From Terana coerulea (taxonomy: Eukaryota; Basidiomycota; Agaricomycetes; Polyporales; Phanerochaetaceae): a stretch of 64,000 nt of DNA. The notes under the pieces are model-generated. The model was not told the origin of the DNA, did not search any database, and was given only the letters and a program-made list of their open reading frames with translations. Positions 47,326 through 58,661 of this stretch are shown here, in pieces. The stretch spans positions 1-64,000 of the forward strand of contig JAKOGH010000097.1 in NCBI GenBank assembly GCA_024811115.1. Reading direction: 5' to 3'. Within the stretch, counting starts at the first letter, position 1. Each line of letters opens with the position of its first letter. Position numbers and translations under genes: made by a program.

Positions 47326-49028
47326 TCACCAGCGAACTCCAGCGAAGACCAGGAAGTACCTCATCACGAATGCATACGGAGGCTTGAACACAATGCCTAC
47401 TCTTCCGTCGATGTGCTGGCAGACTAGACCACGAAGGAACAATGACATCTATTATCGATTGCCATACTACCGCCCAAGAGAGTGACACATGTTCGCCACG
47501 CCCCCTGCCAGACACGTCTTCGCACGAATGCAAGAAGCATATAAGCTGGGAGGGCTATGCAGCCAGTCTGCGACCCACGACCCGGTTACACGCACCTGAG
47601 AGCACAGGTATCCCAAGAAAGCTGTTCCCACTGCCCAGAACCACTGTTCATCGTGAGTCTTCGTCAACTTCACAGAAGATTTCGCGAGCCGGACTAACGC
47701 CGAGGCAGAGCAGAACCCTGGAAAGACTACAACGCCCCCACGCAGTTAAAAGCTACCGACGCACGTAAGAGCGTGTAGAGCAATTGAACCAATGGCTGTA
47801 CCATCTTCTTCGCGCATTGGTCCGCTCGAACTCCTGCGAGTAGCGCTGATGCACGGCGATCTCGACGACGTCCGCAACGACATGGCACGGGCACTTGCGT
47901 GGAACAGTGCACCGCCCGGGGTGCTCGAATGCCTTGTGTACGGCCTCGAGGGGATCGGAATCGACCTCTCCAGAGCACGGGTGGCGCTCGGCACTGTTCC
48001 GACATTAAAACAAACCGCCCCGCCACCAGCTGCCGCAAACCTTCTCGCGAGGTCGCAAGGCGGCGGCAATCGCGTCATGGGTACCGGTCGAGCGATGACG
48101 GAGGGGACAGCGAAGGCTGGGAAGCCATTGGGCCCAGGTGAAGTTGTCAGAGCCACAGACCAGGGCGTGGACGTGATGGGGCGCGTAGACACCGAATTGT
48201 ACCACCGGGATTCGAGCCGGTTGCCCGTGGCGAGGGGCGGAAAGGGGCGGAACATCTCGAAGAAGAAAAAACCAGGCTGTCGCGACCGCCAACACAGCGA
48301 GCCAGGGAAGGCGTGGGAGGCGCAGAAGGACAAGAAACGCGGGGAAGCCGTAGCTGCCGAGGATACCGAAGGTAGCTGCAAGTGTAGTGGGATCGAGCAG
48401 GAATACACGAGGTAGCGATGTATCATTCCGCAGATCTCGTAAAATGTTTTCCTACCAGCGAAGTTGCACCGCCACCAAGATCATGGTTAACTTGAGTTGG
48501 ATGAGTTTGATCATGGTCGGCACTACGATTCAGTTCGGCCAAACGGGCTGAGAGCGCTGGGAACGGCGACACACATGCTGTTAGTTGGAAGTTGGATATG
48601 GAATAGGCATAGAGGTTTGTCCTGATTGTTATGTTCCATCGTAGACGGACCTGAATGGACGCCCAATATCCATAGGTGATTAATGACACCTTACCCTTCA
48701 AACTCCAAAGGCACGACTCTGAGCAGCATCATGAACATGCTTCACAACAACAAGAGCTCACCGCATGCAAAACTTCTCGAAGCTGGCTCGCTATGATTCT
48801 TTAGCGGAGTATCATCAAAGATGTCGGTTTACCCAAAAGTTTCTCGGGTGCGATTCGTGCTGTAAGCCTGAAGCAGTGATACTGGTCACAGCAAGCCCAC
48901 AGACGTGTGTAGATAGATAGCGACGACGGGAGGCCTCGTATATTCTGCGTTATCGTGTCAGCTAGGGGCGAGGAGGTTGTAGGCAGTTTCCGAACCTCCG
49001 ATGAGGCCGGGGCAGACGGGGTGGCCAT
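47326..49028 (-). CDS. Predicted multispan membrane protein, unassigned family
   Basis: The family is not recognised. Splice-consistent pieces on the minus strand start at ATG 49028 with MATPSAPASSEVRKLPTTSS and NIRGLPSSLSIYTRLW. Later comes PALSARLAELNRSADHDQTH, then DLGGGATSLA joined across a GTAGGA...GCAG intron to TFGILGSYGFPAFLVLLRLP and LAWLAVLAVATAWFFLL. Further pieces are TKTHDEQWFWAVGTAFLGYL, IALPAYMLLAFVRRRVWQGA and, after an intron, IVFKPPYAFVMRYFLVFAGV ending at 47326. At least four hydrophobic segments suggest an integral membrane protein. The middle (about 48020-47700) is unclear, and an overlapping plus-strand frame (47792-48415) is taken as a shadow. Individual exon ends are tentative. 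Confidence 0.4.
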
Positions 49029-49330
49029 GCTTTCGGCTTGCCTTCTCGAATGAGCATGGGTAGAAGCGGAGAAAGGGGTGATGTCTTGATGTGCAGTTGC
49101 GCACTTGATAGGGTCTGGAAGGTAAGTAAATTTAGAAGCCGGAACTCTATCCGAATACAAGCGCAGTAAGAGCGCTACTTACTCAACGTTAGCGTGGGAA
49201 TGCTTGCAATGAACGATCGCCCTGTCCCGTTCAGGGTCCAACGATAGCGCTCTCCGCCGTCTGATTCCCCCGACCATGCCGCTCACCAGAAGATCTCTGT
49301 TCCTGGGCCCTCATCCAGCGTTTTCCTTGA

Positions 49331-49338
49331 TATATAAG
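49331..49338 (+). promoter_or_regulatory. TATA box of the MFS transporter gene
   Basis: TATATAAG lies about 110 bp upstream of ATG 49449 in the right orientation. This is the usual distance for a fungal TATA promoter and fits an inducible transporter. Confidence 0.6.
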
Positions 49339-49448
49339 GGCCTGCCCGTAAAGCGCTCCGGGCTCAGCTTTCGCTCTCCCCGCTACCTTGACAGCCATAA
49401 GTCTCCCTTCCTCCTGCTAGATCCGCCAGCCCGAGGACCGTCGCGGCC

Positions 49449-51827
49449 ATGAATTCGAGTTCGACAACGTCGGTGGACAAGAAGGTCGAGGCGGAGGGCT
49501 ACAAGCCCACCGTCGGCAAGAACGAGGTTGATGTGGCGGCGCAGCTTACGGCGGGCAAGGAGGTCAGTTTCACGCCAGAGGAAGCTGCCCGTGTAAGGTA
49601 CGCCACATGCGTCTTTGTGGCGCAGTCGGGGTCGCTAAACCAGTTTACCCCTCAGGCGCAAGATCGACATGTGCCTCATGCCTCTGATGTGCAGTAAGTA
49701 CACCTATGTTGCAATGCGTCCAGAGATTATGAACCCGACCAATTCTGCAGTTCTTTACATGATGCAATTTGCCGACAAGACTACCCTCGGTCAATCAGCT
49801 GTCCTTGGTCTCTTGTACGCCAGCTTCCCTACTAACGTTGCATGCAACTGATATATATCTTAGGAACGGTAAACGAGCGTTTCTCTCTCAGGCCCAATTC
49901 AACTGGCTAGGGACGATATTCTATCTCTTCTTCCTCGGCTTCGAATGGCCGCAAAACCTTGCCCTTCAGTACTTCCCCGTCGGCAAGTGGATGAGGTATT
50001 TCGACGCTTTTTCTCATCGTCATTCGCAAAGTCAGTTTAATAAATGTATTAATTTAGCATCAATATCTTCGTGTGGTCTGTCGCATTGCTATGCCACGCA
50101 GCATCCGACAGCTTCGGGAAGCTCTTTGCGTGCAGAGTTTTCCTTGGCATCTGTGAAGGCGCGATAACGCCAGGCTTCTTGCTGGTCACATCCATGTTCT
50201 ACACCCGTCAAGAGCAATCCCAGCGTGTCGGCTATTGGTGTAAGTCTCTAAGCTGGTTATCGTTTTCGCTTGATTCTAAGTTTTGTCCATACAGTCCTCA
50301 TGAACGGCGCCGCTATCATTCTCCTTGGTCTCGTCGCTTTTGGTGTACTCCACATTGACCATGGTAGACTTCTGCCCTGGCAATGGTAAATGTGGTTGTC
50401 GGATAATAGCTCGACCTCACTGATGACTCGATATTAGGCTCATGATTATCACTGGCTTAATCACGCTGGTTGTCTCCGTTTTGTTCTGGTGGGGTAATCA
50501 TTACCGTGCTATATCATAGCGATCGCTTACCACTATTGTTGTCGAAAGGTTCTACTTCCCGGACTCGCCTGCCACTGCCCGCTTCCTCACTCCCGAGGAG
50601 CGCATTATTGCCGTTGAACGAATCAAAGTCAACCAGGCCGGTATCGAGAACAAACATTTCAAGCTGGATCAGTACGTCGCCATTTCACGGACGGAGCGTC
50701 GGAGTGTCTGATGGCAAATTTTAGGCTCATTGAGTGCCTAAAGGATCCGAAGACGTGGCTATTCTTCTTCATCTCCGCCATTTCGTGAGTTGTCTGTCGT
50801 TGTATAGCCGACTCACGGCACTAATTACCCTCCTTAATTTAAAAATAAATAAATAGAAATGTCACCAACTCGGTACGCTGTTCCTTATGGGATACCCACT
50901 GCGTGAGGACTGACTCGATTCAATTTGTAGCTCAGCAACCAGCGTCAGATCATTGTCTCAGGGTTTGGCTTCACACCGGGGCAGACGACCCTTCTTGGAA
51001 CTGTCGATGGCGCCGTGGAGAGTACGTCCCTGACTTCCGATCCTTGTCGGCGAGTGACTGACCTTTCTTTCTTCCCTTTAGTCATTGTCATCTTCTGTAC
51101 AGTCACGTCGGCAACGTACTGGAAAAACGGCCGTGCCTACTCTGCAGCGCTCGCATATGCCGTAGCCATCCTCGGATCCATTCTCGTCAACGCGCTGCCG
51201 AACCACCGGGTGGGCCTCTTGTTCTGCTACTGGATCTCCGGTGAGCTTGTTTCGTGTGTCAGTGTGCGGATGTGGAGCTTACGCACGCGCGTCCTGGGTG
51301 CCAGTCACGTCGATAGCGCCGTTCGTCGTTATGCTCGCCTGGTCCGCCGCCACGACCGCCGGGCACACGAAACGCACGACGACGAACGCGATCGTCATGA
51401 TCGGGTACGCCGTCGGCAACGCCGCGGGTCCGCAATACTGGAAGAAGGTGTACCAGCCCCGGTACGTCGGACGCCGGACGTGTCTCTGATTTGTACCTGA
51501 TACTGATAGCGGGGTTGTCCTGTTAGGAACCACGTCCCGTGGGCGATCCTGTCGGCGTGCTGGTTCGTCTCGGCGGTGCTCCTGCTTGTGACGCGCGTAT
51601 ATCTCGCACATCAAAACACCAAGCGGGACCGCGAGGGGCACGATACGAAGTACGATGATGTTTACATCACCCGCGTCAAAGAGGACGGCACCAAGGAGGA
51701 GGTTAAAGTTGACAAGGTGTGTAAAAATCATCGGCTGCTGTTCTTGCATAGATTGCTAACGAGGTTTTCACAGGAATTCCTTGACCTGACGGACGGGCAG
51801 AACCGCGACTTCCGCTACGTTCTGTGA
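49449..51827 (+). CDS. MFS transporter, allantoate permease (Dal5/anion:cation symporter) type
   Basis: This is a plasma-membrane secondary transporter, probably for an organic anion such as allantoate, nicotinate or a similar compound; the exact substrate cannot be read. The N-terminal cytosolic tail (KKVEAEGYKPTVGKNEVD) leads into RKIDMCLMPLM, FADKTTLGQSAVLGL, QAQFNWLGTIFYLFFLGFEW, QNLALQYFPVGKWM, NIFVWSVALLCHAASDSFGK, FLGICEGAITPGFLLVTSMF, FLMNGAAIILLGLVAFG, FYFPDSPATARFLTPEERI, DPKTWLFFFISAI, GFTPGQTTLLGT and the late spans ending DLTDGQNRDFRYVL. This order is the Dal5 family signature. About ten short introns interrupt it, one with an AAATAAATAAATAG tract (about 50840-50856). A TATA box lies upstream. 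Confidence 0.92.
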
Positions 51828-52665
51828 AGGCTTCCGTGGCGCGGTCTTCGAACGATATCTTATGACTTTTGTATGTGCTAGACGACCTGGATTTTGTGTA
51901 CGATACTTGCTTTCTTAGTCATTAGCTTCGATATGTACTGCTTTCGTTCATGACATCGCGTATAATCGGATTTTCTTTTCCTACACTGGTATGGCAGAGC
52001 ATAGCGTGAGTGTTCTGAGCGGCTTTGATGGGCGCTTCGTTTACAGCTGAGCAGTCCGCCGAGCACAACTTGGTCGAATTCTGTTACCTGAACCACCACC
52101 TGCCAATATTAACAAAGGTCATGCCGACTCTTTGCACCTCGCGATGCACACTGCAGCGCAATGTCTACAAGCCCATAGACCTGTTGTACGGTTCTATGAA
52201 CTAAATTGAAGAGGCGCACGGTTAGGCGAGAGAGGCTATACTCATTTGTCACGGAGCCAGTCTCGTGAGTGTGCTGCAGTCCTCCTCTCTTCCTAACGCA
52301 CATCCTTCGTATATATCAATTCACAGCAGGGAGTTTACTCTTTCGCAAAGCAATTCGGAAGCTTATCGAAGTATCTGCAGACAGCCAAGCGCAACCACTC
52401 GACATGGAGATGAAAACATATCATCATTTGAACCCTTCAGTGGCGCGGAACGATATGCCAGGAGACACGGGAAACATCGTCGAGGAAGACGACGACTGGG
52501 TGCCGCATGCTTGCCAGATGGACGATACCGGAGCCTGCAGACCGTTCTGCCAAAATTTCGAGCTGGTTCCGTTGACTTCATTCGGCACAAGCACAAAACC
52601 ATCCAACGAACCACGGTACCCTGGGAGACCCTTTTCCTACTGGTATCCGTCACGCGTTCACCAAC
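51828..52665. other. Intergenic region; F-box gene leader may begin here
   Basis: Two overlapping plus-strand frames begin near 52265 and run into the F-box region. One of them contains an acidic stretch (VEEDDDWVPHAC). They may be leader exons of the F-box gene, but no clear splice join is seen. The left part is the transporter 3' UTR. Confidence 0.4.
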
Positions 52666-54210
52666 ATGTCAGCACGGGCGAGCTCGAGCTCCTACGACAC
52701 CTGCCGCTGGCTTTCTTCCTCCCGCCAGCCCGACGAAGGTAGCACCTCATTGCAGACGCAAGTGCACGAGTCACATTACCGAGTCGACCCACGCCAATCT
52801 TGCCCCCGACATTGTCGCATAAGTTTCAGGACGTCAGATTACCATCTGAGCTGATCGCCAGGGTACTCGACTTCATATGCGAGGGCACGGAAGTTCCCAA
52901 CTACCCGAACCAGCTCGGCACCTCGACCAAGCGCGAGCTTAGCAGCTGCTCCCTGGTATGTCGCCACTGGGCGTCGATATGCCGGCCATACCTCTTCGGA
53001 AGACTGGAAATACGCTCGCCCGAAGATGGCTCACGATTCCTTGCGCTCGTGAAAGAGAGCCACGACAAACGAGACAGCATTATCTATTACGTGGAGCATC
53101 TTGTCCTTGAGGAAAGCTTGGGAGAAGGGCCGGGTTACCCTTGGATACACGGTCTTTTCATGTCACGTCTACCTACTACGATAACTCTGCGGTTCACGTC
53201 CGTTCATGAAGGCGCGCACACGACGTTCTTCAGCGCGCTTCCGAGGCCTTTACCCAGCTCGTTACTCCGTTGTCGATATGTAGAGGTGGTCAACTGCCAA
53301 TGTCGGACCTTCGCAGACCTGGCGGCATTCATCGGTGGTGTCAATGCCGGAATTTTAGCGTCCGCCAAGTGCCACAATGTATCATGGGTCGATTCCGCAA
53401 ACCTGCAGCCGCCGGTTATCCCCAGCCTCGTCCAGAAAGCGGCCCGAGGGACACCGCTACTTGGAAAGTTTACACTCAGTCGCTGTACCGATGCTTGGCC
53501 TTTCGTGTGGCTTTTCTTTGCGACAACGCGTAGACCTGCGAGTCTCTGGCGACAAGACCGCGTGCAATTCGTGGAGGCAGAGGACCTAGCCAGCCTGTGC
53601 AGCCTTGTGCGCTTTGTCACTGGAGTCTGCATCGGCGACAGGGGCCCTCTGCAAGATGAGGGTGGGACTCATGTCAACTGCGGGGAATTTGTGCTTGAGC
53701 TGCATGGTGGGTGGCCGTATAGCGCCAGCTCCATCAGATACATGCTAACGTCAAACTATGTAGATGCGAAGTCAGAATCGGGTTCCACGCTCAGCATTCA
53801 CTGTGGGCGAGACGAAATCCTCAACCCGCTACATTGTTCGCCGAGTGTTCATTTCAACGTCTCTTCTACTGGAAGAGTTACAACCATCCGCGTCGACTAT
53901 CGTCCGAGGCACATGTCTACCAGCATGCTCACCAGCACCGAGCCACTTGATTACCCTTGGGAGGGCTTGGATGAACACGCATCCAGGTTCGGTGCAAGCT
54001 TGGAGTATTTCGATGTGCGAGCTCGTACGGTGAACACTTCGATGCAGATGGTGGTCGACTTCATCAGTCCTCGAATGCTCCCGCATGCAAGGCGCCGGCA
54101 AGTTACACTTCTACTACGAGTGTCCCGAGACCAAATGGGAATGGACAGAGTACCAAGTCGCGAGAGCACCAATCCCGGCTTCCGAAGACGTGACCGTCAA
54201 TGCGTCTTAA
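52666..54210 (+). CDS. F-box protein
   Basis: F-box proteins bring substrates to SCF ubiquitin ligases. The motif is clear: VRLPSELIARVLDFI, then CSLVCRHWASICRPYLFGRL, followed by leucine-rich-like repeats (TITLRFTSVHEGAHTTFFSA, LRCRYVEVVNCQCRTFADL, FVLELHGGWPYSASSI). The C-terminus, read in the next frame, is GKLHFYYECPETKWEWTEYQ and stops at 54210. The switch implies one extra base, most simply an A at 54089-54090. The long open frame has no ATG near its start. An upstream frame opening MSARASSSSYDTCRWLSS at 52666 would join it if one base is missing near 52740. Such single-exon F-box genes are greatly expanded in agaricomycetes. Confidence 0.75.
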
Positions 54211-54378
54211 ATGCACGCTTCGTCTGTGCCGCTGTGCGTAGTACCCTCAAACCATAACAATATGCGGTTCTATCGGAATTAAAATCCACAGACAAATATG
54301 CTCAGACTTTCATGCGACCTCGACGTTTGGATAAAAGAGAGATGATCCGTGCGCCAGTAGCCGAGGTCCTTTCACAAC

Positions 54379-54996
54379 TTGGCTACTGACCAAACACGCC
54401 AGCGCTCTTTCGTCCGCCGCGCTGCACGTTCGGGCCCGTGGTCACATTTTTGGGCTCGGCTTCGTCGACTTGTCATCGACGTTCCACTGATCACCACGCG
54501 GAAGACACTGGAGCTTCACGAGAACGTCTCGCGGTGTGCGGATCAAGCCTTCAGCATTATGCGAAGTCACTGCCCGAACCTGGAGTACGTTGCCCTCATG
54601 ACAATGCCCAACGTCGCCATAGCCGAGCAGGACTGGTTCATGTTCCCGTCTCTGAAAGGCGTCCACCTTCCATTTTCTTTGAGCCCGTCTCCGACTGCAC
54701 CTGGAGTGGTCGCTTTGTTCCTCAGAAAGCTCTTCTCACCCAGCTGCAGACCGAACCTCACAGGGTACGCAGACGGACACACAGAAGACTATCATAGCGA
54801 GGAAGTGGCGGACGAGTCGGAAGATACTGCTTGGCGCATTTGGAACGTTTGGAGGGACCTGCCAGAGCACCAGGACCAGAATATACCACCGTTCGAGGAG
54901 ACCAGAAGAGCAGACGCGCTCACACCCGTAGAGATCTTACAGCGAGGCCACTACCCACCCGGGAAACCCGAGTATGGACCGACGTGCAACTGGTAA
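54379..54996 (+). pseudogene. F-box-like C-terminal fragment
   Basis: An open frame of about 205 codons has no ATG start. It contains RRLVIDVPLITTRKTLELHE, SIMRSHCPNLEYVALMTMPN, WFMFPSLKGVHLPFSL and an acidic-aromatic end (AWRIWNVWRDLPEHQ). These resemble the leucine-rich C-terminal parts of mushroom F-box proteins. The F-box itself is missing. It may be a truncated paralogue of the neighbour or the last exon of a gene whose start I cannot see. Confidence 0.45.
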
Positions 54997-55085
54997 ACGT
55001 ACTTGTATCGTCTCGCTTGCAGAATTGCGTGTAATCTAGAAAAGGGATCGGATATGCGCTACTATACAACATGGATGTGAAGCAT

Positions 55086-58000
55086 CTATCGAGTTAGTGC
55101 GACTTTTACATCGAAGAATAGGTACGGCAACGGCAACGGCAGGCAGCCCGTATCGGTTTCAGAGAATGCCAACCCCAATGGGTCGGAAGTGACCGGCCCT
55201 ATAGGAGCATCTGCAGGGGGGGACTCAATCCGCTTCTCCTGTTCCACAGACGGAGCGTGGCCGTCAGATCCCACGAACGTCGACAAGCCGGGGGTACCTG
55301 GGCTGAGGTCTGACATGCCCAAATCCCAATTCCGACGGCGAGGTGGAGGTGGTCAGCGGGTGATGCGATGGCCGCAAACCAGGCGTTGGTATAGGCGTGG
55401 GCAATGCAACTGTCGGGGTCTACGGGGAGGCGGCTTGTCTCTTCGAAGCGGCTGTCGCCGACCTCACTGGGGATGGTGGCAGATGGCGGTTGTGACCGAC
55501 CACCAGAAGGAAGAACCGATGCTGATGTGGAGGTAGCCGAAGTAGGCGATTGGAAGTTTGAACTCCAAGGATTGTCCAACAGCACCGAAGGAACGGTTGA
55601 CTTCGGGGCTCTCGTACTGGCCCAAGGATTCAGCACGCTGGCAGACGAGGACGGGAAAGCGGAGTGTTGTGCGGGGGTGCTCGGGCTATCCACGATCTGA
55701 GATCGCGTCGGAGACATCGGCCTGTCAGCGGACGGCCATGCGTTGATTTCGTCCCTGCTCTTCAGTTCACCTCCACCGTCGCTGCCGCCAGCTCCGGTGG
55801 CTAGCGAGAGTTTGCTCAAGTCCTTGGCAACGCCTCCGTACGCATCCTGTACCACGGAAAATGCAGCGGTAGCGTTAGAAGAGAAACGGCCCCACATCGA
55901 GCGGACACTACCGGATCCAGACCCTAAGAGATCAGAGTTGGTCGGGCGTGGGGATGGCGGAGGGCGTGGGCTAAGACGGCTTGAACGTGGGGATGGTGAT
56001 CTTGGGGTAGAGCTTGATGAGACCAGACGGCTGGGTAAAGTTGAGGACGAGGATGTATGCGTGTTGTCAGAGACGCGCGAGCTCTCCTGCCCTGCCCTTG
56101 TATTTGTGAGGGGTAGAGAATGCGAAGCTGACAACGGTGGGGAAGAAGTGGATGGGGTTGGGGATGCCGTCCGTTGGATAACGCTTCTGGCAAGAGTCGG
56201 CGAGCTGGTGATCAGGGCAGGTGCGGGTGACCCTGAAGGAGACGGTGGAGTCGCGGTTGCATCCACACCACCTAAAGGGCAGAATGGCAGGATCATCTTC
56301 TGCATTTTCTATAGGCCCAACAAACTCCGGGTCTTGAGCGACCTGCTTCACAACATATTTGCCGTTCATTTCTTCGTCGGTCCTACCGTACAGCTCGTGC
56401 CAGAACTTGACGTCCTTCGAGTTGATCAGGAGTACACCCATGTCAGCACCTGGTGCTCGACGCGAAGGATCATCGAGGGAAGAGTCGTAGTCCGGATTCA
56501 CGTTGAGCTCGAGTTCCGGAGGAGAGTTGAAGAAATCCCAGACGCTGAACGTCTTCTCTGTCGGTGGTGGACCTCCTTCACCGACACGACGCTCGCGCTC
56601 ACTGTTAAAGAGGAAGGTGCCGAACTGACAAGCGTACAGATGATAGTGCATCTGGCGGAGGAACCGCTCGTTGAATTCGAAGCGCTCTGGGAACTGACGT
56701 TGTACTTGGCGGACAGATTCAAGAAATTGGTGGAACACAGGACTGATCTCTTGTAAGTGCCTCTGGGATACGAACTTGTTCTGCATTGATGCGAAGAAAG
56801 CTTGGGCAGCCTCTGCTCCACTGGCGTTGCTCGTATCGCCTGCAGGGGCTACGAAGAACTTCTCGGACGACAGATGTCCGCAGCGGTCCATGAACTTGTG
56901 CCCGAAAGATACCCAGTCTTTCTCCACCAGAATCTGGAAGCCGCGTGTCGTGCGGTAGAACGGGTCCAGACAGATCTGCGAGAGCGCCGAGAGTTGTGCT
57001 GTGCGGTCCCAGCCGTCGGAGCAATGAATCAGAACATGCGAGGAGTTCACATGCACGTTCTTCACGATGAGCAGCGTCCCTTCCATGATCGCCGACATGT
57101 GTCGCAGCCAGCCAGACTTTCGAAGTGCCTGTCGATCCAGGATTGGTACAGCCGGCGTTTCGCCCGGAAGAGCCCCCGTGATGCTTGAGGCAGCGGTTTC
57201 TGTCTCTCTTAGAGCTTCAATGACTCTTGAAAGAGAGTCACGCATAGTGTGGATGTTGTCGATACCCAGGTAGGCCTTCCTAGCATCCCTGTAATGGTCC
57301 ATATTTTCTGTACCCGCTCCTTTGGCAGTGTTAGCTACTGCGTTCGTGGTTGGCCGAGCATCGATGATGATATTGGTTGCTGTCGCGCCATATACGGGGA
57401 TATTGGCAGCACGAGATTCGGGCGAGTGATGTGAATGGAAGATTGCTTCTATAAGCTTCTCATCTTGAACGGACCGGTTTTGGGTCAGTCCAACCATAGG
57501 TTGACTCGAGCGAGTGAGGGTACCCTATGACACTTGTCAGATAGACGTAACCGAGAAAGCTTTGAGATCAATCACATAATTAGCCCAATGCAGGTATGTG
57601 AGGGCAGGTATCCGACACTTGCTGCGGTACTTCGAGGCGTATTGTAGTGTTGTGTCGCTAATCCGGGTGGGTACCACCAGCCGTGCAGGGTATGTGGGGC
57701 AGAACTAGAAGAGCTTGAGGTCACCGGTCAATAGATACAACGAAAGTCACTTCCGCTACGCACTGAATAATCCTTGTTTATATCTGTAAATCTCCAAGCT
57801 TTCGTCCGTGACCCCACACCCATACGACCGAATTCTTCTCTTGGGGAATATAATGACCACCCACTGTTGACCGTAAACGGCGGGTTGGGGGTGTACTGGA
57901 AGGCGTATAGTTGCGTCACAGAGGCTGATGTACCCTCGGTCACATAGGCTGCGCATAGCGAATCACTTCACATACCGGCGACGGTCAGATCCTTCACACT

Positions 58001-58388
58001 ATCGAAAACATCCATTGCCTCTCTGTCTTGTTTGAATGAGAGCGATAATGTTTCGAATGTGCGTGTGCGGATGGTGATTGGGGACCGTCCCGACAGCGTT
58101 TGGGGCATGCGGTTCACCAACGCAATCAGTGGATATGGTATCTATTGCTCAAGATTTATACCAAAGCTTATAAAGGAATGCAGGATATACTCACCCACAG
58201 CTCCTCCTTCTCCCCCTCATCGTACACGAGTATCAGATGGTGAGCAGTCAAATGGATGGTGGCAGACTGTGTTGTGCCTGCCTTGCTGCAGAGCACCTCG
58301 TCCACCTGAAGCAATATGAACATGATCAGCTACGTATAGGAATAGGTCGCAGAATGTATATCACCCTCGCAATTCTGATAGCATCCAT
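55086..58388 (-). CDS. YMR1: Myotubularin-family phosphoinositide 3-phosphatase
   Basis: The enzyme removes the 3-phosphate of PI3P and PI(3,5)P2 on endosomes. Exon 1 (58388-58365) encodes MDAIRIAR. The PH-GRAM domain follows: VDEVLCSKAGTTQSATIHLT, HHLILVYDEGEKEELWIPYP, LIALVNRMPQTLSGRSPITI and MDVFDSVKDL. Then YPARLVVPTRISDTTLQYAS, KYRSKCRIPALTYLHW and GTLTRSSQPMVGLTQNRSVQ lead to the catalytic loop LIHCSDGWDRTAQL with the CX5R signature, then FHQFLESVRQVQRQFPERFE and QFGTFLFNSERER. A Ser/Pro-rich tail follows. One extra T (56274-56276) breaks the frame before ILPLGGVDATATPP. The last exon is ambiguous: the end may be 55199 or, in another frame ending in PYLFFDVKVALTR, 55086. Five or more introns are present. 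Confidence 0.9.
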
Positions 58389-58661
58389 GTGATAAACGGG
58401 TAGGAATAGTAGAGGCAAGGCAAACTGAGAGAGTGGTGGTGAAAGTGAGAGAGCGTGTATGGGCGCTACTACAACGAGAAGCTCTTACGCCCAAGTCGCG
58501 CGTGAGCCTGAGCTCAACCTGAGCTTGTAGTAAGTACGCCTTCGCTCAGGCTACTGAATTCCCGTTCAATGCTTCTCTTCGGCGAGGGAGAATCCTCCAT
58601 GTGATAAGTACACTATTACATCGTTTTCTACAAATATATGACGGTATTTATGGGGTGACCA

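Noticed and set aside
48200..48220. tRNA B-box-like sequence (GGCTCGAATCCCGG on the minus strand)
   Set aside because: No matching A box or cloverleaf stems nearby; it lies in the membrane-protein exon.
47792..48415. Plus-strand frame of about 207 codons with a Lys-rich end
   Set aside because: It overlaps minus-strand exons with hydrophobic spans and proper splice sites. I prefer the minus-strand gene, although this is not proven.
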